Origin: Rhizobium sp. BK418
GTDB lineage: Bacteria; Pseudomonadota; Alphaproteobacteria; Rhizobiales; Rhizobiaceae
Direction of reading: 5' to 3'
DNA: 64,000 nt
Assembly (NCBI RefSeq): GCF_004341105.1
Contig: NZ_SLZK01000001.1
Coordinates: 930,001 to 994,000 of the forward strand
Position 1 is the stretch's first letter, and each line of letters begins with the position of its first letter. This document shows positions 16,440 to 25,176 of the stretch, in pieces. Both the position numbers and the translations under genes were made by a program. Below the pieces are notes generated by a model. It had not been told where the DNA came from. It saw only the letters and a program-made list of their open reading frames with translations, and ran no database searches.

Positions 16440-17348
16440 ATGCCGCGATCACGCAATACCGAAGGCGCCATCTTTATGAGCATGGCGATGGCGGGCTTCT
16501 CCTCGAGCGACGCACTTTCCAAATCCGTCATAGCCTATATGAATGCCGGCGAGATCATGTTCCTGCGCGGCCTCTTCACCAGCATCCTCGTCTATCTCAT
16601 CGCCTGGAAGTTCGGCGCGTTGCGTCCCTGGCGCATCATGGTCAAACCGGTAATTGCGCTGCGTATCGCCTGCGAGATCATCGCTGCCGTCACCTACATT
16701 ACCGCGCTCGGCATGATGCCGATCGCCAACGCCTCGGCGATCCTGCAATCTCTGCCGCTGGTCGTCACTTTCGGCGCTGCGCTTTTCTTCAAGGAGCCGG
16801 TGGGCTGGCGGCGCTGGATGGCGATCCTCGTCGGCCTCGTCGGCGTCATGATCATCATTCGCCCCGGACCGGAAGGCTTTACCGCCGCCGCGCTGCTCTG
16901 CGTCGGCAGTGTGGCTTCGACGGCTGGCCGCGATCTCGCTACCCGCAGCATTAGCAAGGACATCCCCTCGCTGATGATCACGACGGTGACGGCCATATCG
17001 GTCGGGATATTCGGCGCGCTGATGATACCCTTCCTCGGCGGCTGGGAGCCGGTCAGCGCCACCTCGCTGTCGCATCTGCTTCTTGCCTCCGTGCTCGTGC
17101 TCGTCGGCTACCAGTCGGTCATCGTTGCCATGCGCACCGGCGAAATCTCTTTTGTGGCGCCCTTCCGTTATACGAGTCTGATCTTCTCCGCTTTGCTCGG
17201 CTTTTTCTTCTTTGCGGAAGTGCCTGATTTCTGGACGCTTGTCGGTGCCGCCATCGTTATCGCCTCCGGCCTCTATACATTCTATCGTGAGGCCAAGCGC
17301 CACGTGCCGCCGGTCGCCCAGGAATCGGCGCCCCGCTCGCCTGTATGA
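16440..17348 (+). CDS. EamA/DMT-family transporter
   Basis: A 302-residue protein with 10 hydrophobic helices arranged as two EamA repeats (first about 8-140, second about 150-285; SILQSLPLVVTFGAALFFKEPVGWRRW-like end of repeat one, seen as FFKEPVGWRRW). Drug/metabolite transporters of this type export amino acids or other metabolites; the substrate is not evident. It ends 31 bp before mobA and could be co-transcribed with mobA-mobB. The 299-bp region in front, shared with the divergent chemoreceptor, contains only promoters as far as can be seen. Confidence 0.9.
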   Translation: MPRSRNTEGAIFMSMAMAGFSSSDALSKSVIAYMNAGEIMFLRGLFTSILVYLIAWKFGALRPWRIMVKPVIALRIACEIIAAVTYITALGMMPIANASAILQSLPLVVTFGAALFFKEPVGWRRWMAILVGLVGVMIIIRPGPEGFTAAALLCVGSVASTAGRDLATRSISKDIPSLMITTVTAISVGIFGALMIPFLGGWEPVSATSLSHLLLASVLVLVGYQSVIVAMRTGEISFVAPFRYTSLIFSALLGFFFFAEVPDFWTLVGAAIVIASGLYTFYREAKRHVPPVAQESAPRSPV

Positions 17349-17379
17349 GATGTCGCCCGTGTAGGATCGAGGTATCGCC

Positions 17380-18009
17380 ATGACTGATTTTACGCTCGAC
17401 AGATCGGCCATTCCGGGCGTCGTGCTGGCAGGCGGCCGCTCCTCCCGCATGGGCCGCGATAAGGCAGCCGTGATACTCGGCGGTCGCAGCCTGCTCGATC
17501 ATGTCGTCTCCCGCCTTTCGCCACAGGCGGCCCACATCGCCATCAATGCCGATGACGACGCTGGCCACGGCCTGCCTGTCATCTCCGACCGCATTCCCGG
17601 CAAGGCTGGGCCGATGGCCGGCATTCATGCTGCGATGGTCTATGGGTCAGGCCTCCCCGCCACCCATGTCGTTACTGTCTCAGTCGATTGCCCCTTCTTC
17701 CCGGCCGATCTCGTCAGCCGGCTTGCCGCTGCCATCGATCATCCGGAGCAGATCGCCATTGCCGCTTCCGAGGGCCGCAGCCATCCGATCTTTGGCCTCT
17801 GGCCGACCGCGCTCGCCACCGATTTGGAAGAATGGGTGGAGAATGACGGCAAACGCCGCGTTCGCGACTTCCTCTTACGTCATCACGCCACGGAAGTACC
17901 CTTCCCGCTGCATCCGACCCGCGCCAGCCTTCTCGATCCCTTCTTCAACATCAACACGCCGGATGATTTAATGGAGGCGGAACGCTGGCTGGAGGCACTC
18001 GGAGGATAA
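17380..18009 (+). CDS. mobA: Molybdenum cofactor guanylyltransferase MobA
   Basis: A 209-residue nucleotidyltransferase that joins GMP to molybdopterin to give MGD for DMSO-reductase family enzymes. The GTP-binding motif LAGGRSSRMGRDKA (16-29) and the Mg-site VSVDCPFFP (near 106-114) are both present, followed by FNINTPDDL near the C terminus as in other MobA proteins. It is followed after 31 bp by mobB on the same strand, so both likely form one operon, perhaps with the upstream EamA gene. Confidence 0.95.
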   Translation: MTDFTLDRSAIPGVVLAGGRSSRMGRDKAAVILGGRSLLDHVVSRLSPQAAHIAINADDDAGHGLPVISDRIPGKAGPMAGIHAAMVYGSGLPATHVVTVSVDCPFFPADLVSRLAAAIDHPEQIAIAASEGRSHPIFGLWPTALATDLEEWVENDGKRRVRDFLLRHHATEVPFPLHPTRASLLDPFFNINTPDDLMEAERWLEALGG

Positions 18010-18040
18010 CGAAGATGGGCATATGAGGGAGGATGGGCGG

Positions 18041-18565
18041 ATGGCACATAAGATCTTCGGCATCGCCGGCTGGAAGAATTCCGGCAAGACCGGCCTTGCG
18101 GTCCGCCTCGTCGAGGAGTTCACCCGCCGCGGCTATCGCATCTCCACCATCAAGCACGCCCACCACGATTTCGACATAGACAAGGTCGGCGCCGACAGTT
18201 ACCGCCACCGCCAGGCCGGCGCCCATGAGGTGACGATCGTCTCCGGCACCCGCTATGCCATCATGCACGAGCTGCGCGGGGAGCCGGAACCGAGCTGCGA
18301 GGAGATATTAGCCCGGCTGGCGCCGTGTGATCTCGTGCTGATCGAAGGCTATAAGCGCGAGCCGATCCCGAAGATCGAGGCCCGACGGCTGGAGGCGGCA
18401 AGGCGGGATCCTCTGGCGCCTGAGGATCCGCATATCGTAGCGATTGCCGCAGATCATGCCGTGGAAGATGCTGGCGAGCTGGCCGTGTTCGATCTCGATG
18501 ATACGGTTGGGATCGCGGATTTCGTGACGCGTATGGTCGGGCTTGGGGCTCCGGTTGGTGTTTGA
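18041..18565 (+). CDS. mobB: Molybdopterin-guanine dinucleotide biosynthesis protein MobB
   Basis: A 174-residue P-loop GTP-binding protein: GWKNSGKTGLA (10-20) is Walker A, followed by the family-specific STIKHAHHDFDIDKVGADSYRHRQAGA segment (here seen as IKHAHHDFD and DSYRHRQAGA) and LVLIEGYK. MobB binds GTP and assists MobA. ATG at 18041 is preferred because GGAGG lies 9 bp upstream; an ATG at 18023 would precede that site. Confidence 0.94.
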   Translation: MAHKIFGIAGWKNSGKTGLAVRLVEEFTRRGYRISTIKHAHHDFDIDKVGADSYRHRQAGAHEVTIVSGTRYAIMHELRGEPEPSCEEILARLAPCDLVLIEGYKREPIPKIEARRLEAARRDPLAPEDPHIVAIAADHAVEDAGELAVFDLDDTVGIADFVTRMVGLGAPVGV

Positions 18566-18646
18566 GAGACAGGTGTGAGACGGCCTCCGGAATCGGCTGT
18601 GTCGTTTTCTGTTCACGCCATAGCCTCGCCTCTTTCCAGAGAATCC

Positions 18647-18678
18647 AAAAAAAAGGGCGGGGCCTCACGACCCCGCCC
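18647..18678 (-). terminator. Intrinsic terminator of the OmpA-family gene
   Basis: On the minus strand GGGCGGGG (18678-18671) pairs with CCCCGCCC (18662-18655) around an 8-nt loop, followed by eight T (18654-18647). It lies 21 bp after the stop of the OmpA-family gene at 18699. Confidence 0.9.
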
Positions 18679-18698
18679 CTCACGACTTATCGGTATTC

Positions 18699-20957
18699 TT
18701 ACCTGTTCTGCGCTACCGGCCGTACCAGCGGCGTCACACGCCGGATGGTCACGCGCCGGTTCTCCTGGTTCGGCCCCAGCGTGTTCACCTTCAGATACTG
18801 CTCGCCGTAACCCTGGGTCGCAAGGTTCTCAGCCGGAATGCCATAGACATCCGTCAGGACATTGGCGACTGATTCCGCGCGCTGGTCGGACAGGATCAGG
18901 TTGCTCTGGGCCGAACCCACGGCATCCGTGTGGCCTTCGATCAGGAAGGTCTCGCTGGCATTCTTGTCGAGGATCTCCTTAATCGCATCGGCCACCTTGC
19001 GCAGCGTGCGGGCCTGGCTCATCGGAACTTCCGCGCTGCCGGTTGCGAAGGTTATCGTGTCCAGATCGATACGGCGCACCTTGTCGCGGATACGAGCGGA
19101 ATATTTCACCTCATTCAGCGAATAGATACGCTCGACGGGCTCCACCGGCGGCTCGCTCAGGAACTCGTAATAGTCGCGATCCGGCTCGGTGCTGGTGTCG
19201 ATGATATAGTCGTCCAGCGGCACGCTGAGGCGCATCGGCGGCAGGTCTGCACCCGGATCTTCGAAGTAGTCACGATTCGGATCCTCGTAGAGCTCGGGCG
19301 AGTAGTAGAGCACGTCTTCCCGGCCGCGGGCATCGATGCGCGAGCGCTGAATGATGTCGCCGTAGCGGTTGCGAATCGTCACAATACGATAGCCCTCGGG
19401 CCGGATGATCGTCTCGCGGTAGCGGTCACCCGAAAGTTCCTCGTAGGTCGGCCGTTCACCGTCGCGCAGGAAGCGGCGGTCGTCATCGCTGCGAACCACG
19501 GTGCGGTCGCCGAACTGGATGATGACACGGTTATCGTTGGTTTGCTCGCCGTAATTTGCGCCTTCCGGCCGGGCGAACTGCGGGCGGCTGTCGATACGAC
19601 GGCCCTCCTCACGCGTGACGGCTTCCATCTGCACCGGCGCACGCTGCGCTTCGCCACTGAACACTTGGGCCTGGGCATCCGATTTGGGCAGTGGCACTTC
19701 CTGGCTTTGGGCGCGCTGGCGGTCGCGGTTGCGGCGGCCTTGCTGGCCCTGGCTGCGATCGGCATCCTTGTCGCTGTCAAGAACAGCGGCACCGTTCTCA
19801 ACCGGCAGAACGATCGTCTCGTTGCTCTTGGCCGGATCCTTGGCGATCTCCTTGCGGCGCTGCAGTTCCTGCGGCGTGATCTTTTCGGGCGCTGGAATTG
19901 CCTGTTCGGTCTGCTGAGGCGCGCCGGCGGCCGGCTGTTCTCCCGGCTGAGGCGCAATTGCTGTCGGCTGCTGGCCGGGTGCCGGCTGCACGGCCTGACC
20001 GGTGGCCGGCTGTTCGCCAGCGGCAGGCTTCTCGGCAGTCGCAGGTTTTTCAGCGGGGGCGGGTTTTTCGGCTGTCGCAGGCTTCTCCGCCGGGGCCGGC
20101 TGTTCAGCCGTTGCGGGTTTCTCGGCCGGCTTGGGCGCCTCACCTGATGGTGCCGACTGCTGCTCGGTGGCAGGCAGCTTCTTGCCGCCGGGCGCCGCCT
20201 GCTTGCCACCTTGCGGCGGCTCGGCAGACTGTTGCGGGGTCTGCTCTGCCGGCTGTTCGGCGGTTGTGGGCTTCTGGCGCTGGCGCGGCTTTTCAGCGGG
20301 CTGCTGAGCTTCGCCCGCTGTCGGGGCTTGTTCGGCCGGCGGTTGTGCTTCCGGCGCGGCCTGCTCGGTGTTCTGCTTACGGTCGCGCTGGCGCTTCGGC
20401 TGTTCTGCCTTCGGTTGCTCGGCTTGGGGTTGTTGTTCGGTTTGCGGCTGTACTGCCTGAGGCTCAGGCTGTGCCTGCTTTTGGCGGCGCGGACGTTGCG
20501 GCTCCTCAGCGGCAGGTGCCTGCTGCTCGGGTGCTGCTTGTTCAGGCTGTGCCTGGCGCTTGCGCGGACGGGCGGGTTCTTCAGCGGCAGGCGGCTGTGC
20601 CTCCGGTGCGGCCTGCGGTTCGGGCTCGCGTTGACGCTTGGGTTTCTGTTCCGGAGCGTTCTCGGCAGGTGCCTCACGCATCTGCGGCTTTTCCTGAGGC
20701 GCTTCGCTCTGCCTGGGCTTTTCCGCTGGCGCCTCCTTCTGCTGTTGCTGCTGCTCTTCCAGCTTCTTCTTCTTTTTCAGAAGCTCCTCTTCCGATGGCG
20801 CATCCTGCGCCACCTCGTAGCTTCCTTGGACAACGGGTTGGACTGCGCCTTGCACCCCTCCGCTGACTGCGGCGTAAGCGCCCATTGGCGGCATCGCAAG
20901 GGCAAGGGAAAGTAGCGGAAAGGCTGCACTGGCAAACAGTCTGGATTTCATGCCCAT
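18699..20957 (-). CDS. OmpA-family protein with a long Pro/Ala/Gln/Glu-rich region
   Basis: A 752-residue exported protein. Order: signal peptide (about 1-30), a charged KKKKKLEEQQQQQKE coiled segment (about 57-71), roughly 340 residues of low-complexity Pro/Ala/Glu/Gln/Lys sequence with PAEKPATAEKPA-like repeats (about 280-312), a charged middle domain (about 445-600, many Arg/Asp/Tyr), and a C-terminal OmpA peptidoglycan-binding domain (about 640-740; FATGSAEVP, IEGHTDAVGS, LSDQRAESV, GYGEQ). It probably sits in the outer membrane or periplasm and grips peptidoglycan; the flexible region would span the periplasm or reach the surface. AGAGGAAA fixes the start at 20957. Confidence 0.92.
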   Translation of the reverse strand: MGMKSRLFASAAFPLLSLALAMPPMGAYAAVSGGVQGAVQPVVQGSYEVAQDAPSEEELLKKKKKLEEQQQQQKEAPAEKPRQSEAPQEKPQMREAPAENAPEQKPKRQREPEPQAAPEAQPPAAEEPARPRKRQAQPEQAAPEQQAPAAEEPQRPRRQKQAQPEPQAVQPQTEQQPQAEQPKAEQPKRQRDRKQNTEQAAPEAQPPAEQAPTAGEAQQPAEKPRQRQKPTTAEQPAEQTPQQSAEPPQGGKQAAPGGKKLPATEQQSAPSGEAPKPAEKPATAEQPAPAEKPATAEKPAPAEKPATAEKPAAGEQPATGQAVQPAPGQQPTAIAPQPGEQPAAGAPQQTEQAIPAPEKITPQELQRRKEIAKDPAKSNETIVLPVENGAAVLDSDKDADRSQGQQGRRNRDRQRAQSQEVPLPKSDAQAQVFSGEAQRAPVQMEAVTREEGRRIDSRPQFARPEGANYGEQTNDNRVIIQFGDRTVVRSDDDRRFLRDGERPTYEELSGDRYRETIIRPEGYRIVTIRNRYGDIIQRSRIDARGREDVLYYSPELYEDPNRDYFEDPGADLPPMRLSVPLDDYIIDTSTEPDRDYYEFLSEPPVEPVERIYSLNEVKYSARIRDKVRRIDLDTITFATGSAEVPMSQARTLRKVADAIKEILDKNASETFLIEGHTDAVGSAQSNLILSDQRAESVANVLTDVYGIPAENLATQGYGEQYLKVNTLGPNQENRRVTIRRVTPLVRPVAQNR

Positions 20958-21294
20958 CAGGGATTTCCTCTTTCTTGTCTCAACGTCAACCGGGGCTGAC
21001 TGCCCGGCAATCACGGCTTTTTGTGCACCAAGCAAAGCCCAACTTGGTAAAATGCGGGTTTGTTCCGAAGGCTAGGAAAAGCGCGATTAACCTCACCTGA
21101 ACATCGCAGTCGGGTGACATTCATGTCGGTCTCAGCCCGGCCATCGGTTGCACCGCACAATTGCGGCGGGATTCCTGTTGCAATTTTGTGAAAAAAAGTT
21201 TGATTATCGCCGCAAGACGGTGGTGGCACCGTCGAGGTGTGCGGTCGCCGGCGAACAACAAAAAGACCCGGCGCCACCAACAGAGAGGATCCTC

Positions 21295-22068
21295 ATGCGC
21301 ATTTCCACCAAGCTCCTTGCTGCAGCCTCGCTCGCAGCAATGTCTCTCTTCGCCGGCGCGGCTCTCGCCGACGGTGAAAAATATGTGATCGGCACGGACT
21401 CGACCTACCCGCCGTTCGAATTCGTCGATGCCAGTGGCACCATTCAGGGCTTCGACATCGATATCGCCAAGGCACTCTGCGCCGAAATGAAGGCCGAATG
21501 CTCCTTCGTGTCCACCGACTGGGACGGCATCATCCCGGCGCTGAACGCCAAGAAGTTCGATATGATCGTCTCGTCGATGTCGATCACCCCGGAGCGCCTG
21601 AAACTCGTCGACTTCTCCAACAAGTACTACAACACCCCGCCGGCAATCGCCGTGCCGAAGGACTCCAAGATCACAGACGTCGCCGGCCTCAAGGGCAAGG
21701 TGATCGGTGCGCAGACCTCAACGACGCACGCCAACTATGCCGAGAAGCATCTCGCCGACACCGAGCTGAAACTCTACCCGACGGCTGACGAATACAAGCT
21801 CGACGTTTCCAGCGGCCGCGTCGACGCCGTCATCGACGATGTCGTCGTTCTCTCCGAATGGGTCAAGTCCGACGCCGGCTCCTGCTGCAAGATCCTGACG
21901 ACCCTGCCGGTCGACAAGGAAATCAACGGCAACGGCGCGGGTATCGCCATCCGCAAGGGCGATCCGCTGAAGGAGAAGCTGAACACTGCGATCGCTGCAA
22001 TCCGCGCCAGCGGCGAGTACAAGAAGATCCAGGACAAGTACTTCGATTTCGACGTTTACGGCGAATGA
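21295..22068 (+). CDS. Polar amino-acid ABC transporter, substrate-binding protein
   Basis: A 257-residue periplasmic binding protein of the SBP_bac_3 (HisJ/ArgT) family. Signal peptide 1-25 (cleavage after ALA), then TDSTYPPFEFVDASGTIQGFDID, described in pieces as DSTYPPFEF and GFDIDIAKALC, the specificity loop DWDGIIPALNAKKFDMIVSSM (DWDGIIPAL, FDMIVSSMSIT) and RLKLVDFSNKYY. The family binds basic amino acids, opines or similar compounds. ATG at 21295 has AGAGGAT upstream. The two permease genes follow after a hairpin at 22097-22128. Confidence 0.93.
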   Translation: MRISTKLLAAASLAAMSLFAGAALADGEKYVIGTDSTYPPFEFVDASGTIQGFDIDIAKALCAEMKAECSFVSTDWDGIIPALNAKKFDMIVSSMSITPERLKLVDFSNKYYNTPPAIAVPKDSKITDVAGLKGKVIGAQTSTTHANYAEKHLADTELKLYPTADEYKLDVSSGRVDAVIDDVVVLSEWVKSDAGSCCKILTTLPVDKEINGNGAGIAIRKGDPLKEKLNTAIAAIRASGEYKKIQDKYFDFDVYGE

Positions 22069-22096
22069 TAAATTCGCTATCTGGCCGATGAAGGAA

Positions 22097-22128
22097 ATGG
22101 CGGAAGGCTTGCTCTTCCGCCATTTTTG
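22097..22128 (+). terminator. Hairpin terminator/attenuator between binding protein and permease genes
   Basis: A perfect 10-bp stem ATGGCGGAAG (22097-22106) / CTTCCGCCAT (22114-22123) with a 7-nt loop followed by TTTTTG. It has all the parts of an intrinsic terminator but lies inside the transport operon, 28 bp after the binding-protein stop. Partial termination here would give much more binding protein than permease, a common arrangement. Confidence 0.8.
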
Positions 22129-22181
22129 TTTGACAAAGGTGGCAAGATCAAAACGGCAAAAGCCGTGAGGGGACTTCTGGC

Positions 22182-22988
22182 ATGGGCGGATTGTTTTCCG
22201 CGCTCGGCTCCTTCTGGAGCTTACTGGTGCACATTTTCGATCCACTGTGCGGACCCGTCGGCCTCTTCACCTGGTTTGGTCAGTCGACGATTCTTGCCTG
22301 TGGCGATAGCGGCTGGGGCGATGAGATCGCGCTCGGTCTGCAGGTCACCGTATCGGTGGCGATCGTCACCTTGCCGATCGGTCTCGTCATCGGTTTCCTC
22401 GTGGCGCTAGGCCAGCAATCGGAGGAAAAGTCCCTGAGGCTGGCAGCCGGCATCTACACGACGATCTTTCGCGGCCTGCCGGAGCTTCTGACGCTCTTCA
22501 TCATCTATTACGGCATGCAGATCCTCATCCAGTATCTGCTGGATCTCGCCGGCTATGAAGGCCCGCCGGTCGAGATTAATGCCTTCCTCGCCGGCGTGAT
22601 CGCGCTCTCGGTCGTCTTTTCCGCTTACTGTTCGGAAGTGCTGCTGTCTGCCTTCCGCGCCATCCCAAAGGGACAATATGAGGCGGGAGATTCGCTGGGT
22701 TTGCATCGCTCCCGCACTCTGCGCCTCATCGTTCTACCGCAGCTCATCCGGATTGCGCTGCCCGGCCTGACGAACCTCTGGATGGTGCTGCTGAAGGACA
22801 CATCCTACGTCTCGATTATCAGCCTTGCCGATATCCTGCGCCAAACCAGTGTCGCCGTGCGCGTCACGAAGGAACCCTTCTTCTTCTATGGCATCGCCTG
22901 CGTTCTCTATCTGGTGCTCGCCATCCTCTCTTCCTTCGCGCTCGTCTATATCGACCGCTGGGCCAAGCGTTCGGAGGTCCGCCGATGA
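22182..22988 (+). CDS. Polar amino-acid ABC transporter permease (HisQ-like)
   Basis: A 268-residue inner-membrane permease with about five helices; FRGLPELLTLFIIYYGMQ near 104-121 and the cytoplasmic EAA loop EAGDSLGLHRSRTLRLIVLP (about 167-186) that docks the ATPase. The second half (PGLTNLWMVLLKDTSYVSII) is typical of HisQ/HisM-like permeases. Its stop overlaps the start of the next permease gene by 4 bp. No ATP-binding gene accompanies the pair in this window. Confidence 0.93.
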   Translation: MGGLFSALGSFWSLLVHIFDPLCGPVGLFTWFGQSTILACGDSGWGDEIALGLQVTVSVAIVTLPIGLVIGFLVALGQQSEEKSLRLAAGIYTTIFRGLPELLTLFIIYYGMQILIQYLLDLAGYEGPPVEINAFLAGVIALSVVFSAYCSEVLLSAFRAIPKGQYEAGDSLGLHRSRTLRLIVLPQLIRIALPGLTNLWMVLLKDTSYVSIISLADILRQTSVAVRVTKEPFFFYGIACVLYLVLAILSSFALVYIDRWAKRSEVRR

Positions 22989-23815
22989 GTTATGCCGAAA
23001 CTTTGATCCCGCCGCAGCCCGCACCCCGCGCAATCGCCAAGCCAATGACGGCCTCCCGCCTCGGCGGCTACATGCTCGTCGCCTTCTGGGCACTGCTTGC
23101 CGCGCTGCTGGTCTACACCGTCATTGCCGGCTGGGATCCGGACAAGTTCACGCGCTACGGGCCGCGTTATCTGCATGGCCTCTGGGTGACGCTCAGCATC
23201 GTTGCACTGTCTGTCTTCTTCGGCGCCATTCTGTCGCTGCCGCTCGCCATGGCACGCCTGTCGAACAACCGGTTGCTGAACTGGCTGGCCTATTGCTATA
23301 TCTATTTCTTCCGCGGCACGCCGCTGCTCGCCCAGCTCTTCCTCGTCTATTACGGGCTCGGCGTGTTCCGCCCGCAGCTGGAAGCCATCGGCATATGGTG
23401 GTTTTTCCGGGACGCGTGGTATTGCGGCGTCTTCGCCATGACCATCAATACGGCTGCCTACCAGGCGGAAATCCTGCGCGGCGCAATCGAAAGCGTCCCG
23501 CATGGCCAGCGTGAGGCAGCCGCAGCTCTCGGCATCCACAAGGCTATTGCCTTTCGTAAGATCGTCTTGCCGCAGGCCTTCATCGTGGCGCTGCGTCCCT
23601 ATGGCAATGAGATCATCCTGCTCATCAAGGGCTCGGCGGTCGTTGCCATCATCACCGTTCTCGACCTGATGGGCGAGACCCGCTATGCCTTCTCACGCAC
23701 CTTCGATTACCAGACCTATCTCTGGGCTGCGATCTTCTACCTGACGATCGTGGAGGCGCTTCGCCATATATGGGCTGCCATCGAGCGACGCCTGACGCGC
23801 CATCTGAAGCGCTGA
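22985..23815 (+). CDS. Polar amino-acid ABC transporter permease (HisM-like)
   Basis: A 276-residue permease paralogous to the preceding one: FFRGTPLLAQLFLVYYGLG near 104-122, EAA loop EAAAALGIHKAIAFRKIVLP, and IILLIKGSAVVAIITVLDLM. A long N-terminal cytoplasmic extension (about 35 residues) precedes the first helix. Translationally coupled to the first permease through an ATGA overlap at 22985-22988. Together they would form the heterodimeric membrane channel of a basic amino-acid or opine importer. Confidence 0.93.
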   Translation: MSYAETLIPPQPAPRAIAKPMTASRLGGYMLVAFWALLAALLVYTVIAGWDPDKFTRYGPRYLHGLWVTLSIVALSVFFGAILSLPLAMARLSNNRLLNWLAYCYIYFFRGTPLLAQLFLVYYGLGVFRPQLEAIGIWWFFRDAWYCGVFAMTINTAAYQAEILRGAIESVPHGQREAAAALGIHKAIAFRKIVLPQAFIVALRPYGNEIILLIKGSAVVAIITVLDLMGETRYAFSRTFDYQTYLWAAIFYLTIVEALRHIWAAIERRLTRHLKR

Positions 23816-23976
23816 AAGATTTGGCAGCACTCTCCCATTGCTGCTGCCAAGTCCTTGAAATCAAAAATAAATGGCTCTTTTGCTTCGCATCTGTCAAGCT
23901 TCGGTTAACCACGGCATGATTTCATATCATGCTGCGCTAATAAGCGCGGAGTGGGAACAAGAAGAAGTGAGACAAA

Positions 23977-24243
23977 ATGCACAAGGATATCGAAAAGCAG
24001 CTTCAGGGTTATGGACTGACAACCGCCCAGATCCTCTACCGCATGCCGGATCACCCGGCCCTTCTCCAGACTTATATCTGGCAGGACTACGACCTCGCCC
24101 CGGATTTTCCGGAGATGCGCGGCTTTTTAAAATTCTGGCAAGAGAAACTGGACGGGCCGCTGCATTCGGTCCGCTATACCCACCGCAGGCTCATTTCGGC
24201 AACCGAGTGGCGCTCCCTTAAGGGCGAATTCATATTGCACTGA
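23977..24243 (+). CDS. usg: Usg family protein
   Basis: An 88-residue protein matching the alphaproteobacterial Usg family: GYGLTTAQILYRMPDHP, LLQTYIWQDYDLAPDFP, then FLKFWQEKLDGPLHSVRYTH. The family is conserved and highly similar across Rhizobiales and Rhodobacterales but its function is unknown. GAAGTGAG stands before the ATG at 23977. Next gene, 43 bp downstream, is a methyltransferase on the same strand. Confidence 0.9.
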   Translation: MHKDIEKQLQGYGLTTAQILYRMPDHPALLQTYIWQDYDLAPDFPEMRGFLKFWQEKLDGPLHSVRYTHRRLISATEWRSLKGEFILH

Positions 24244-24286
24244 GATTGCAGTTGCGATGGTAAGCTGCGGGCTCTAAAACGCCCGC

Positions 24287-25108
24287 ATGAACAAAAAGAA
24301 GATCGACGAAGAGGCTCTCGCGGAAGCCTATAATCGCGCTCTTGCGCTTGAAAAGTCCGGTGATATCGATGCAGCCGTGGACGCCTATCAGGAAGTCCTG
24401 GCAATCGATCCCGACGATCACGGCGGCGCGGCCGTCCGGATCGCCTCCATGGGCCGCGGCGAAACGCCTGTTCGCGCACCGGACGCCTATGTCGAAACCC
24501 TCTTCGACCAGCATGCCGAAGTCTTCGAGGACGTGCTGGTGGAACAGCTCGGCTATCACGTGCCGATGCTCGTGCGCCAGCGCCTGCAGGATCTGAAACT
24601 GGGCCCCTTCAAGCGCATGCTCGATCTCGGCTGCGGCACGGGCCTTACCGGCAGCGCGCTCAACGATCTTTGCGACGAAATGGTCGGCATCGATATTTCC
24701 GAAAACATGGTCGTCATCGCCGACGAGAAGGAAGTCTATGAAACGCTTTTCGTCGCCGAGGTCGAGGATTTCCTCGATGACAATGACGAGGAGCCCTTCG
24801 ACCTCATCACCGCCACCGACGTTCTGCCCTATCTCGGCGCACTGGAACCGCTCTTCTTCGGCGCCGCCGAGAATATGAACCCCGGCGGCATCTTCGTCTT
24901 CTCCTCGGAAACCCTGCCCGAAAAGCTGGCGGACGGCCGCCCCTACATGGTCGGCCCGCACCAACGCTTCATCCACACCGAGACCTATATCCGCGAGCGA
25001 CTGGCCGCCACCGGCTTTGAACTCCTCGAGATGCTCGAAATCAACGTGCGCATGCAGGAAGGACAGCCGAGCCCGGGCCATCTGGTGACGGCGCGCTACA
25101 CGGGCTGA
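24287..25108 (+). CDS. TPR-containing class I SAM-dependent methyltransferase
   Basis: A 273-residue protein with one N-terminal TPR unit (about 11-45: YNRALALEKSGDIDAAVDAY) followed by a Methyltransf_11-type domain. The SAM-binding motif I is MLDLGCGTGLTG (about 109-120), motif II around MVGIDISENM, and motif IV DLITATDVLPYL. The TPR suggests that it acts on a protein partner; target unknown. It is probably in one transcript with usg upstream and perhaps the GST gene downstream. Confidence 0.88.
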   Translation: MNKKKIDEEALAEAYNRALALEKSGDIDAAVDAYQEVLAIDPDDHGGAAVRIASMGRGETPVRAPDAYVETLFDQHAEVFEDVLVEQLGYHVPMLVRQRLQDLKLGPFKRMLDLGCGTGLTGSALNDLCDEMVGIDISENMVVIADEKEVYETLFVAEVEDFLDDNDEEPFDLITATDVLPYLGALEPLFFGAAENMNPGGIFVFSSETLPEKLADGRPYMVGPHQRFIHTETYIRERLAATGFELLEMLEINVRMQEGQPSPGHLVTARYTG

Positions 25109-25176
25109 AGGCCATCTGGCATTTTGCGGGCGTCTTACTAGTTTCCTGACCTGATCTCTTCAGGAAAGGTCAACGC

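Noticed and set aside
20020..20120. Short tandem DNA repeats, first considered as a CRISPR-like array
   Set aside because: They are in-frame codon repeats encoding PAEKPATAEKPA units; there are no unique spacers of constant length and no cas genes.
18930..20147. A 405-codon plus-strand frame opposite the OmpA-family gene, Leu/Arg-rich
   Set aside because: Caused by the low-complexity Pro/Ala/Gln codons read in reverse; the OmpA frame has signal peptide, ribosome-binding site, domain and terminator.
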